DNA from: Flavobacteriales bacterium UBA2426
GTDB lineage: Bacteria; Bacteroidota; Bacteroidia; Flavobacteriales_F; PHOS-HE28
Assembly: GCA_002342985.1 (NCBI GenBank)
Contig: DDRC01000222.1
Location: 877-17,521 of the forward strand
DNA: 16,645 bases
Reading direction: 5' to 3'
The notes below the pieces were generated by a model. That model had not been told where the DNA came from. It searched no databases and saw nothing but the letters and a program-made list of their open reading frames with translations. Positions within the stretch are counted from its first letter, which is position 1, and every line of letters starts with the position of its first letter. Position numbers and translations under genes: made by a program. This document shows positions 1 to 7,334 of the stretch, in pieces.

Positions 1-325
1 AGCGATCGAGCCAGTAGAGGTACTCGAGCCAATAGAAATTGGTGACCTCCGCCTCATCCATATAGAAGGATGAGACGGTGACGGTGCGCGGGATCATGTC
101 CCACTCGTGCCTCAGGTCGTCGGTGACGCGGCCCATGGTGAACTGCCCGCCCTCCACGAGGATGAGCCCCGGGCCGTTCTCCTGCTCCTCGAAGCTGGCC
201 TTCTCGAAGCCGCCGTTCTTGGAGTCGTTGTAGTTCCAGCCGGTGGCGCCGCTTTTCTCGAACTGGCAGCTCGAGAGGAAAGCCGCACCCATCAGCAGGA
301 CCCCTGTCTTCCTTGCAAGGCTCAT
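1..325 (-). CDS. gldJ: Gliding motility/type IX secretion lipoprotein GldJ, N-terminal part (cut by window edge)
   Basis: The minus-strand frame opens with ATG at 325 and stays open to the window edge, giving the first 108 residues. The N-terminus has a basic start, a hydrophobic stretch and a lipobox (LSSC) with Cys20 as the lipidation site, so this is an exported lipoprotein. After it come a TGWxxNDxxxGGF stretch and then GPGLILVEGGQFTMGRV and SFYMDEAEVTN, the opening of a formylglycine-generating-enzyme/sulfatase-modifying-type fold. That order fits GldJ better than its relative GldK. GldJ is known as an outer-membrane lipoprotein needed for gliding and type IX secretion in flavobacteria, acting with GldK. 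In Flavobacterium johnsoniae gldJ lies beside porU and porV, as here. It starts 32 nt after the porP-like gene with no visible promoter between, so the two are probably co-transcribed. No strong ribosome binding site is seen. The rest of the gene lies outside the window. Confidence 0.85.
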   Translation of the reverse strand, partial: MSLARKTGVLLMGAAFLSSCQFEKSGATGWNYNDSKNGGFEKASFEEQENGPGLILVEGGQFTMGRVTDDLRHEWDMIPRTVTVSSFYMDEAEVTNFYWLEYLYWLDR

Positions 326-357
326 GGCAATGGTGGTTTCGTGGTTCCTGGGAGGGA

Positions 358-1335
358 TCAGAACGTCGGGCAGGCCACGACGCGGAACCTCCGCTTCTTG
401 GGTTTGCAGTTGAACTGGATCTGCATGCTCACCTCGTGCGACCCTGCGGTGCGCGTGGTGAGCTTGCTGGTGGTGAGGTCGTAGCTGTAACCGAACTTGA
501 ACTTGTCGGTGTGGAATCCGATGAGGGCGATGAAGGAGTCCCGCGTACGGTACCAGACGCCGGCGGTGATGGGGCCGTGGTCGATGTACAGGCCGAGGTT
601 CAACTGACGGAACGCGGCCTGCTGCTGGTATAGTACGTTGGGGGAGATCCGGGTCCTGGCCTCGCCGTACTTGCCCTTCATGCCCAGCGGGATGGCCGCA
701 CCGGCATGGCCGGTGATCTTCATGGGCAACCGGCTCGTGCCTACGATAAGGGATTCATTGGGCTGGGTGAGGTGGTGCACCGCCACGCCCACGAAATAGA
801 TGTCGGTGTAGCCGAGGAGCCCGGCGCTGAAGTCGGCGTTGCCCACCTTTCCGCCCCGGGGGACATCATTCGTGTTGTAGATGAAGCCGCGCCGCGGGTC
901 GATCTGATCGCCGAAGGTGAGCTTGCTCCAGTCCAGCGACTTCTGGAAGTAGGTGGCCTGGAAGCCGAACTTCATGGAGAACTTGCGTGAAATGGCCTGC
1001 TGGTACGAATAGATGCCACTCACCGTGGTGGTGTTCAGCGTGCCTTTGCCGGCCTGGTCGTTGGTGACCAGCAGCCCCAAGCCGCCCATCAATCCATCCA
1101 CATGCTGGTCATAGCTCGCACTGGTGGTGACGAAGGTGCCTGTGAGGGCCGGCCACTGGTTGCGGTAATTGAGGACCACACGTGGGCACCGCGCGGTACC
1201 GGCGAATGCCGGGTTGAGGTAGAGCGGATTGGCGTAGAATTGGGTGAACTGGGGGTCTTGCGCCATAGCGCTAAGGCCGCCCAACACCACCATTGCGAAC
1301 ACCAGGCCCGCACGCCCAATGGTCCTTGTCATCAT
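358..1335 (-). CDS. PorP/SprF-family type IX secretion outer-membrane protein
   Basis: This 325-residue protein has a signal peptide (MMTRTIGRAG, then a hydrophobic core, cut after AMAQ). The mature start DPQFTQFYANPLYLNPAFAG is the signature opening of the PorP/SprF family. The C-terminus, with CKPKKRRFRVVACPTF and its two cysteines, is also typical, and the length is normal for the family. Members are predicted outer-membrane barrels that work with particular secreted cargo or with the type IX machinery: SprF pairs with the adhesin SprB, and PorP belongs to the Porphyromonas system. Which role applies here cannot be told from sequence, and no adhesin gene is in view. The frame extends upstream to 1371, but that would put the start inside the promoter-like box at 1369-1376. 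The paired ATGs at 1335 and 1332, directly before the signal peptide, are the better start. gldJ follows 32 nt downstream. Confidence 0.9.
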   Translation of the reverse strand: MMTRTIGRAGLVFAMVVLGGLSAMAQDPQFTQFYANPLYLNPAFAGTARCPRVVLNYRNQWPALTGTFVTTSASYDQHVDGLMGGLGLLVTNDQAGKGTLNTTTVSGIYSYQQAISRKFSMKFGFQATYFQKSLDWSKLTFGDQIDPRRGFIYNTNDVPRGGKVGNADFSAGLLGYTDIYFVGVAVHHLTQPNESLIVGTSRLPMKITGHAGAAIPLGMKGKYGEARTRISPNVLYQQQAAFRQLNLGLYIDHGPITAGVWYRTRDSFIALIGFHTDKFKFGYSYDLTTSKLTTRTAGSHEVSMQIQFNCKPKKRRFRVVACPTF

Positions 1336-1368
1336 GCTCTCGTTGCGATCTAGGCTAACTGCAAGCGC

Positions 1369-1402
1369 CAATTATACGGAGCCGCCCCGGAACGGTTCTC
1401 AA
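1369..1402 (-). promoter_or_regulatory. Candidate promoter for the porP-like gene and gldJ
   Basis: On the minus strand TATAATTG (1376-1369) resembles both the Bacteroidota -7 box TAnnTTTG (one mismatch) and a sigma70 -10 box. TTGAGA (1402-1397) lies 20 nt upstream of it. Transcription would start roughly 25-30 nt before the ATG at 1335. This is pattern matching only. Confidence 0.45.
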
Positions 1403-1469
1403 GCGACTGGCAATAATGCCGAACAAGCCCCGTTGACACCGTGTTCCGAAACGCAAGGGTCGAAGGTAG

Positions 1470-1477
1470 TATTTTCG
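1470..1477 (+). promoter_or_regulatory. Possible -7 box of the porU promoter
   Basis: TATTTTCG matches TAnnTTTG with one mismatch and lies 34 nt before the porU ATG in an AT-richer stretch. A TTGACA at 1433-1438 is too far upstream to pair well, so the upstream element is unclear. The box shares the TAnnTTCG form with those before porV and the 7335 gene. Confidence 0.3.
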
Positions 1478-1511
1478 ATCCGAACTGTTGAAAACCTGTT
1501 GATTGCCGGTG

Positions 1512-4500
1512 ATGAGCCCTTCCCTGAAGACCCTGACCGCTGCCATTTTCATCCCCCTCGCGCTGAACGTGCATGCGCAAAGGGATCTCTCCCGGTCCCT
1601 CGCGTGGCCCTCAGCCGGACCGGAAGCCCGCGGCCGCATCGGGGAACCGGCGACGAAGCAAGCCACACAGGCCGCCGAGGCCCTCGCCTTCAGGGGCGCC
1701 GCCATCGACCCGGACCGGGGCGGTCTGCCTGTCCACACCGAAGTGCTGGAACTGCAAGGCGGCGTCAGCCAAGCCACGCTCCGGCTGGCCGATGCGCAGT
1801 ACATCGGCATCACGGCCGATGAGCGCAGCGCATGGCCTGGGCTGGATACCATCGGCGCCGAGCCGGAGGTGCATACGCACCTTTCCTGGCACCGCAAGCA
1901 GCCCCACCTGCTCATCACCCTGGTCCCCTTCCGCAGGAATCCAGCGAACGGGAGCATCGAGAAGCTGACCTCCTTCCGGTATGAGTTGGCGGAGACCTTC
2001 GGAGGCCCCAGGGGCCGGCCGAAGATGAACTACCCCGAGCATTCGAGGCTGGCGGAAGGGGATTGGTTCCGCTTCACCGTGGCACGCGACGGGGTGTACC
2101 GGCTCACCTATGATTTCCTGCGGTCATTGGGCCTGCCGGGGTCGGAATGGGCCAGTGACCGCATCAACATCTATGGCAACCACCATGGCCTGCTGCCATT
2201 CGTGAACAGCGTGGTGGTGCCCACGGACCTGCTGCCCAATGCCATTGAAGTGGTCGACGGCGGAGACGGCGTCTTCGGCCCGGGCGACCATCTCCTCTTC
2301 TACGCATCAGGACCGACGCGCTGGGAGCAGGCTTCCGGCCTCTTCCGGCATACAAAGCACGTCTATACCGACTCGGCTTCCTACTTCGTGGGGCTGGATG
2401 CGGATGCGCCGGTGCGCATCCAGACCGTGGCCCAGAGCAGCCTGCCCGCCACGCGCACCATCACCCGGTTCAACGACCGGCAGGTGATCGACCGCGACCT
2501 CACGAACCTGATCAAGTCCGGACGCACTTGGTATGGCGAGGTCTACGACCTTGTGACCACCTATGGATACAGCTTCGAGACACCTTTCCTGGTGCCCACC
2601 GAGCCGATCACGCTGGAGGTGAACGGCGCGGCGCGGACCTTCAATTCGGGCGTGGTGCAGAACACCAGCTCCTTCACCGTCTCCTCGGGCAGCGCATTCT
2701 CAGGCACCATCACGGTGAACGGCATCGCCAACAGCTATACCGGGCCCACAGCGCGCAACTTCAACCAGACGTTCACCTGGAATGCCGCAGGGAACAGCGT
2801 TCCGGTGTCCATCACCTTCAACAAGTTCGACCCGGTGACCTCCGTAGGCTGGCTGAACTACCTGCGCCTCAACTGCACGCGCGAGCTGCGCATGTTCGGC
2901 GACCAGCTCATGTTCCGGTCGCTGGAGTCCGCCGGGCCCGGCGAGGTCTCCGAGTTCGTCATCGACAATGCCCAGACCGTGCAGCGGATCTGGGACATCA
3001 CCGACCCCCTTAATCCCGGCCGCGTCGACTATGCCGCATCGGGGAACCAGAAGACGTTCCGGATGGGCACCGATACCCTCCGCCAGTTCATCGCCTTCCG
3101 CGATGCCAACTACCTCTCCCCCACCGCCGTGGGCCGCGTAACTCCGCAGGACCTGCATGCCACGGAACTGCCTACGGACCTGGTGATCGTGTGCCCGCCC
3201 GTGTTCCAGGCGCAGGCCCAGCGGCTTGCCGAGCGGCGCGCCAGCGAAGGGCTCTCGGTGCGCATCGTATCGCCGCAGCAGGTCTTCAACGAGTTCAGCA
3301 GCGGCATGCGCGACGCTTCGGCGATCAAGCGGTACATGCGGATGCTCTACGACCGGGCCGGTGCCGACCCCGACCTGATGCCGCGCTACCTCCTGCTCTT
3401 CGGCGATGGCTCCTACAACAACATCTCGCTCACGCCGAGCAACCAGAACTACATCCCCACCTACCAGACCGAGGACAGCGTCGACCCCTCGCGCTCGTAC
3501 ACGTCGGACGACTTCTTCGGCCTCCTGGATGAAGGGGATGGCGAGTACACAGGCGACCTGGTGGACATCGGCGTGGGCCGCCTGGTGGTGCACAGCGCCG
3601 AGCAGGCCCGGCAGGTGGTGGACAAGATCCTGAACTACGACCGCCTGGGCGTGAGCACGGCGAGCGGCGGCAGCTGCACGGTCACCGGCGATGGCGGCAT
3701 CCCGGATTGGCGGACCCACGTGCTCTTCGTGAGCGACGACCAGACCGGTGACGGCTTCGAGGGCATCATCCACATGGACCAGAGCGATTCGCTGGCCCGC
3801 CGCGTGGAGCGGGAATACCCGCACCTGAACGTGGACAAGATCTACATGGACGCCTACCAGCAGATCTCAACACCGGGCGGGCAGCGCTATCCGCAAGCCA
3901 GCTCGGAGCTGCGCGACAAGGTGCAGAAGGGCGCCCTCCTGGTGAATTACGTGGGGCACGGGGGCGAAGTGGGCTGGGCCCATGAGCGGCTGCTGGACAA
4001 CACCACGATCCTGGACTGGACGAACAAGGACCGCCTGCCGCTCTTCATGACCGCCACCTGCGAGTTCACCCGGTGGGATGACCCCGGCCGCACCTCGGCA
4101 GGCGAGTACGTGCTGCTCAATCCGAACGGCGGCGGCGTGGGCCTCATGTCCACCTCGCGCCTGGCCTACTCCAGCCAGAACTTCATGCTGGCCAACGACT
4201 TCTTCGACCATGTCTTCGAGACCGTGGATGAGGCGGGCCGGGAGGCGCGCATCGGCGATACCTACCGGCGCACGAAGAAGGCCATCACCACCCAGCAGCC
4301 CACGCTCCGCAACCACCGGAACTTCGTGCTGGTGGGCGATCCGAGCATGCGGCTGGCGCTGCCGCGTGCCACCCTGCGGATCGCCGCGATCACCGATACG
4401 CTCGGGCAGCCGGTCGATACCCTGAAGGCCCTCAGCGTGGTGCGCGTCACGGGCTTCGTCGATGACGGCAGCGGCCAGCCCATGCTGGAGTTCAACGGGG

Positions 4501-5441
4501 TGGTGGTGCCCACCGTCTACGACAAGGCCAGCGTGCAGAACACCCTGGCCAACGACGGCGGCGGCGCCTTCACCTTCCGCATCCGGAAGAGCGTGATCTA
4601 CCGCGGCCGGGCCACCGTCACCAACGGCAGCTTCAGCTTCACCTTCGTGGTGCCGAAGGACATCAACTACCAAGTGGGGCCCGGGCGCATCGCTTGCTAT
4701 GCGGAATCGGCCATGTTGAACGCCAGCGGCTACACGAATAGCCCCAAGGTGGGCGACACGGCCGATGACGTCGCCCTGGACGATCAGGGGCCGCGGATCG
4801 ACCTGTTCCTGAACGACGACCGGTTCGTGCGCGGGGGCATCACCAACGAGACCCCGCTGCTCTTCGCCCGTCTGTTCGATGAGAACGGCATCAATACCGT
4901 GGGCTCGAGCATCGGCCACGACCTGCTGGCCACCTTGGACGAGAACACCGAGCAGGCCATCGTGCTCAACGACCTCTACGAGGCCGACCTGGACACCTAC
5001 AAGAGCGGCCAGGTGCGGTACCGCTTCGGTCGCCTTGCCGAAGGCAGCCACACGCTGCGCCTGAAGGCCTGGGATGCGCACAACAATTCATCGGAGTCCA
5101 CCACCGAATTCGTGGTGGCGAGCAGCGCCGAGCTCGCCTTGGAGCATGTGCTGAACTACCCCAACCCCTTCACCACCAGCACCCAGTTCTTCTTCGAGCA
5201 CAATCGCCCATGCGCCACGCTCGATGCCCAGATCCAGGTGTTCACCGTGGCCGGTCGGCTGGTGAAGACCATCAACGAGCGCCTGACCTGCGATGGGTTC
5301 CGGAGCGAGCCCCTGGCGTGGGACGGCAGGGACGACTTCGGCGACAAGCTCGGCCGCGGGGTCTATGTGTACCGCCTTTCCGTCACCGCACCCGATGGCG
5401 CGAACGCGGAGAAATTCGAGAAGCTCGTCATCCTCCGTTAA
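1512..5441 (+). CDS. porU: Type IX secretion system sortase PorU
   Basis: This 1309-residue protein has a signal peptide (MSPSLKTLTAAIFIPLALNV, cut after HAQ). A long beta-rich N-terminal part is followed by a gingipain-like C25 peptidase domain around residues 550-960. The likely catalytic pair is His816 in NYVGHGGEVGW and Cys850 in MTATCEFTRWDDP, 34 residues apart, close to the spacing in gingipains. From about residue 1215 (NYPNPFTTSTQF) to the end lies a type IX C-terminal sorting-like domain with the FlgD-like motif RGVYVYRL. PorU sits on the cell surface, bound to PorV; it cleaves the sorting domain from cargo and transfers the cargo to anionic lipopolysaccharide. Length, dyad and C-terminal domain all fit PorU rather than a secreted gingipain. 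The frame can be read from TTG at 1503, but ATG at 1512 fits the signal peptide better. porV follows after 60 nt. Confidence 0.95.
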   Translation: MSPSLKTLTAAIFIPLALNVHAQRDLSRSLAWPSAGPEARGRIGEPATKQATQAAEALAFRGAAIDPDRGGLPVHTEVLELQGGVSQATLRLADAQYIGITADERSAWPGLDTIGAEPEVHTHLSWHRKQPHLLITLVPFRRNPANGSIEKLTSFRYELAETFGGPRGRPKMNYPEHSRLAEGDWFRFTVARDGVYRLTYDFLRSLGLPGSEWASDRINIYGNHHGLLPFVNSVVVPTDLLPNAIEVVDGGDGVFGPGDHLLFYASGPTRWEQASGLFRHTKHVYTDSASYFVGLDADAPVRIQTVAQSSLPATRTITRFNDRQVIDRDLTNLIKSGRTWYGEVYDLVTTYGYSFETPFLVPTEPITLEVNGAARTFNSGVVQNTSSFTVSSGSAFSGTITVNGIANSYTGPTARNFNQTFTWNAAGNSVPVSITFNKFDPVTSVGWLNYLRLNCTRELRMFGDQLMFRSLESAGPGEVSEFVIDNAQTVQRIWDITDPLNPGRVDYAASGNQKTFRMGTDTLRQFIAFRDANYLSPTAVGRVTPQDLHATELPTDLVIVCPPVFQAQAQRLAERRASEGLSVRIVSPQQVFNEFSSGMRDASAIKRYMRMLYDRAGADPDLMPRYLLLFGDGSYNNISLTPSNQNYIPTYQTEDSVDPSRSYTSDDFFGLLDEGDGEYTGDLVDIGVGRLVVHSAEQARQVVDKILNYDRLGVSTASGGSCTVTGDGGIPDWRTHVLFVSDDQTGDGFEGIIHMDQSDSLARRVEREYPHLNVDKIYMDAYQQISTPGGQRYPQASSELRDKVQKGALLVNYVGHGGEVGWAHERLLDNTTILDWTNKDRLPLFMTATCEFTRWDDPGRTSAGEYVLLNPNGGGVGLMSTSRLAYSSQNFMLANDFFDHVFETVDEAGREARIGDTYRRTKKAITTQQPTLRNHRNFVLVGDPSMRLALPRATLRIAAITDTLGQPVDTLKALSVVRVTGFVDDGSGQPMLEFNGVVVPTVYDKASVQNTLANDGGGAFTFRIRKSVIYRGRATVTNGSFSFTFVVPKDINYQVGPGRIACYAESAMLNASGYTNSPKVGDTADDVALDDQGPRIDLFLNDDRFVRGGITNETPLLFARLFDENGINTVGSSIGHDLLATLDENTEQAIVLNDLYEADLDTYKSGQVRYRFGRLAEGSHTLRLKAWDAHNNSSESTTEFVVASSAELALEHVLNYPNPFTTSTQFFFEHNRPCATLDAQIQVFTVAGRLVKTINERLTCDGFRSEPLAWDGRDDFGDKLGRGVYVYRLSVTAPDGANAEKFEKLVILR

Positions 5442-5465
5442 GGCCGCCGACGCCCCGCAGCGGCC
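5442..5465. repeat. Inverted repeat between porU and porV
   Basis: GGCCGC (5442-5447) and GCGGCC (5460-5465) are perfect complements separated by 12 nt, directly after the porU stop. The RNA could form a 6-bp GC hairpin. There is no T-tract after it, so a standard terminator is unlikely; it could attenuate transcription or be chance in GC-rich DNA. Confidence 0.3.
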
Positions 5466-5466
5466 G

Positions 5467-5474
5467 TATATTCG
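5467..5474 (+). promoter_or_regulatory. Candidate -7 box in front of porV
   Basis: TATATTCG matches the Bacteroidota -7 box TAnnTTTG except for one base and lies 27 nt before the porV ATG. No good TTG element is seen at the expected distance upstream. If active it would let porV be expressed apart from porU, which suits the larger amount of PorV known from other bacteria. Confidence 0.4.
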
Positions 5475-5501
5475 CAGCCCTTTACCCCACCCCTCTCCGG
5501 A

Positions 5502-6800
5502 ATGATCCAGCGGTTGTCCCCTTCGCGCACCCATGCCGCCATCGCCCTCACCATGGCGGCCGTTCCCGCCATGGCGCAGGTGAACACGGGGTGCATCAAC
5601 CAGCTCACGGGGCAGGACTGCCGCAAGGGCGTCCTCAACACCATCACCACCGCGGTGCCCTTCCTGATGATCTCGGTGGACAGCAGGGCCGGGGGCATGG
5701 GGGATGCCGGCGTTGCGGTGTCGCCGGATGCGAACGCCATCCACTGGAATCCATCGAAGCTGGCCTTCGCCGACCAGGACGGCGAGTTCATGATGAGCTA
5801 CAGCCCCTGGCTGCGCAACCTGGTGCCGGACATGAGCCTCGCCTATCTGGCGGGTTACAAGCGGCTGGCCAACAAGCGCAGCGCCATCGGCGCCAGCCTG
5901 CGCTACTTCAACCTGGGCAGCATCACCTTCACCGACATCAACGGCTCCACCATCCGCGACTTCAAGCCGGCCGAGTTCGCGCTGGATGTGGCCTTCGCCC
6001 AGCAGTTCGGCGAGAACTTCTCCGGTGGCATCGCCATCCGGTACATCAACAGCAACCTCACGGGCGGGATCAGCGTGCAGGGCGCCAACTCGAAGGCCGG
6101 GCAGAGCGTGGCCGCAGACGTCTCCTTCTTCTACCGCAAGCCGGAGATGCGGCTGGGCGACAAGGATGCCACCTTCGCCTTCGGCCTGAACATCTCCAAT
6201 GTGGGGGCGAAGATGTCCTACACCTCCTCGGCCAACCAGGACTTCATCCCCATCAACCTGCGCCTGGGGCCCTCCTTCACGCTCGACCTGGACGAGTACA
6301 ACAGCCTCACGCTGAACATCGATGCGAACAAGCTGCTGGTGCCCACCCCGCCCGTATACGACCCCAGCGGCGCCATCGACCCGGTGACCAATGAGCGCGC
6401 CGTGGTCAGCGGCCGCAACCCCAACGTGGGCGTGGCCGAGGGCATCTTCGGCAGCTTCAGCGACGCCCCCGGCGTGGTGACCGTCGACCCCAGCGACAGC
6501 AGCTTCACCATCCTCTCGGGCAGCAAGTTCCGCGAGGAGATGCAGGAGATCAATTTCGGCGGCGGCCTGGAGTACTGGTATGCCAAGCAATTCGCCTTCC
6601 GCACCGGCTATTTCTACGAGAACTTCAACAAGGGCAACCGGCAGTACTTCACCTTGGGCCTGGGCCTGCGTTACAGCAAGTTCGCGCTGGACATGAGCTA
6701 CCTCATCGCCAACACGCAGCGCAGCCCCCTGGCCAACACGCTGCGCTTCACGCTCGGCTTCCGCTTCGACGGCAAGGGCGAGAAGAAGAAGACCGAGTGA
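5502..6800 (+). CDS. porV: Type IX secretion outer-membrane shuttle protein PorV
   Basis: This 432-residue protein is a predicted 14-strand-type outer-membrane barrel of the FadL-like PorV/LptO family. A signal peptide ends at PAMAQ. The conserved stretch FLMISVDSRAGGMGDAGVAV, followed by SPDANAIHWNPSKLAF, is the family hallmark near the N-terminus, and the protein ends with a charged tail (GKGEKKKTE). PorV binds the C-terminal sorting domain of cargo as it leaves the translocon and delivers it to the PorU attachment complex. The length is slightly above the usual 380-400, with an insertion-like loop around residues 280-335 (PTPPVYDPSGAIDPVTNERA and what follows). It follows porU after 60 nt that contain a hairpin and a -7-like box. 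Its TGA overlaps the ispF start (TGATG), so the two are probably translationally coupled. Confidence 0.95.
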   Translation: MIQRLSPSRTHAAIALTMAAVPAMAQVNTGCINQLTGQDCRKGVLNTITTAVPFLMISVDSRAGGMGDAGVAVSPDANAIHWNPSKLAFADQDGEFMMSYSPWLRNLVPDMSLAYLAGYKRLANKRSAIGASLRYFNLGSITFTDINGSTIRDFKPAEFALDVAFAQQFGENFSGGIAIRYINSNLTGGISVQGANSKAGQSVAADVSFFYRKPEMRLGDKDATFAFGLNISNVGAKMSYTSSANQDFIPINLRLGPSFTLDLDEYNSLTLNIDANKLLVPTPPVYDPSGAIDPVTNERAVVSGRNPNVGVAEGIFGSFSDAPGVVTVDPSDSSFTILSGSKFREEMQEINFGGGLEYWYAKQFAFRTGYFYENFNKGNRQYFTLGLGLRYSKFALDMSYLIANTQRSPLANTLRFTLGFRFDGKGEKKKTE

Positions 6801-7300
6801 TGGCGGAGCCGGGCACGCCCACCTTCCGCATCGGACTGGGCTATGACATCCATCGGCTGGCCGAGGGCCGGGAGCTGTGGCTCGGAGGCATCCGCCTCGA
6901 GCACCACGTCGGATTGGATGGCCATTCGGACGCCGATGTGCTGCTGCACGCCGTGTGCGATGCCCTGCTGGGGGCCATCGGGCTGGGCGACATCGGGCAG
7001 CATTTCCCCAATACCGACCCGGCCTGGAAGGGCGCGGACAGCAAGCGGCTCCTCGGGGCCGTGGTGGGCATGCTGCATGCGCGCGGCTGGCGGGTGGGCA
7101 ACGTGGACTGCACCCTGGTGATGGAGCGGCCGAAGATCCTGCCGCATGTGCCTGCCATGCGCGCCGCGATGGCCCCGTTGCTGGGCATTGCCGAGGACGC
7201 CGTGAGCGTGAAGGCCACCACCAACGAACGCGTCGGGTTCGTGGGCCGGGAGGAGGGCGCTTGCGCCTATGCCGTGGCCCTGGTGCACCGCGCTGGCTGA
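6800..7300 (+). CDS. ispF: 2-C-methyl-D-erythritol 2,4-cyclodiphosphate synthase
   Basis: This 166-residue cytoplasmic enzyme has the usual IspF length. It converts CDP-methylerythritol 2-phosphate to the 2,4-cyclodiphosphate and CMP in the MEP route to isoprenoids. Expected metal ligands are visible: Asp16 and His18 in GYDIHRL, and His50 in HSDADVLLHAVCDALLG. The conserved GDIGQHFPNTDPAWKGADS loop, the NVDCTLVMERPKILPH strand region and the ATTNERVGFVGREEG motif near the C-terminus are all present, so it should be active. ATG at 6800 overlaps the porV stop; a GTG at 6797 in the same frame is a less likely start. No other MEP gene is in the window, so the coupling to porV is not explained by pathway. 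Confidence 0.96.
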   Translation: MAEPGTPTFRIGLGYDIHRLAEGRELWLGGIRLEHHVGLDGHSDADVLLHAVCDALLGAIGLGDIGQHFPNTDPAWKGADSKRLLGAVVGMLHARGWRVGNVDCTLVMERPKILPHVPAMRAAMAPLLGIAEDAVSVKATTNERVGFVGREEGACAYAVALVHRAG

Positions 7301-7322
7301 GCGCGGCGTGCGCGCGGCTGGG

Positions 7323-7330
7323 TAGATTCG
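7323..7330 (+). promoter_or_regulatory. -7-like box immediately before the 7335 start codon
   Basis: TAGATTCG matches TAnnTTTG with one mismatch and ends only 4 nt before the ATG at 7335. Since these boxes sit about 4-8 nt before transcription starts, the mRNA would begin at or next to the start codon, giving a leaderless transcript. No clear TTG element is seen at the -33 position. Confidence 0.4.
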
Positions 7331-7334
7331 CCGC

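Noticed and set aside
3867..5081. A 404-codon minus-strand open frame inside porU
   Set aside because: It is fully antisense to the C25 and C-terminal parts of porU, has a low-complexity composition and no motif.
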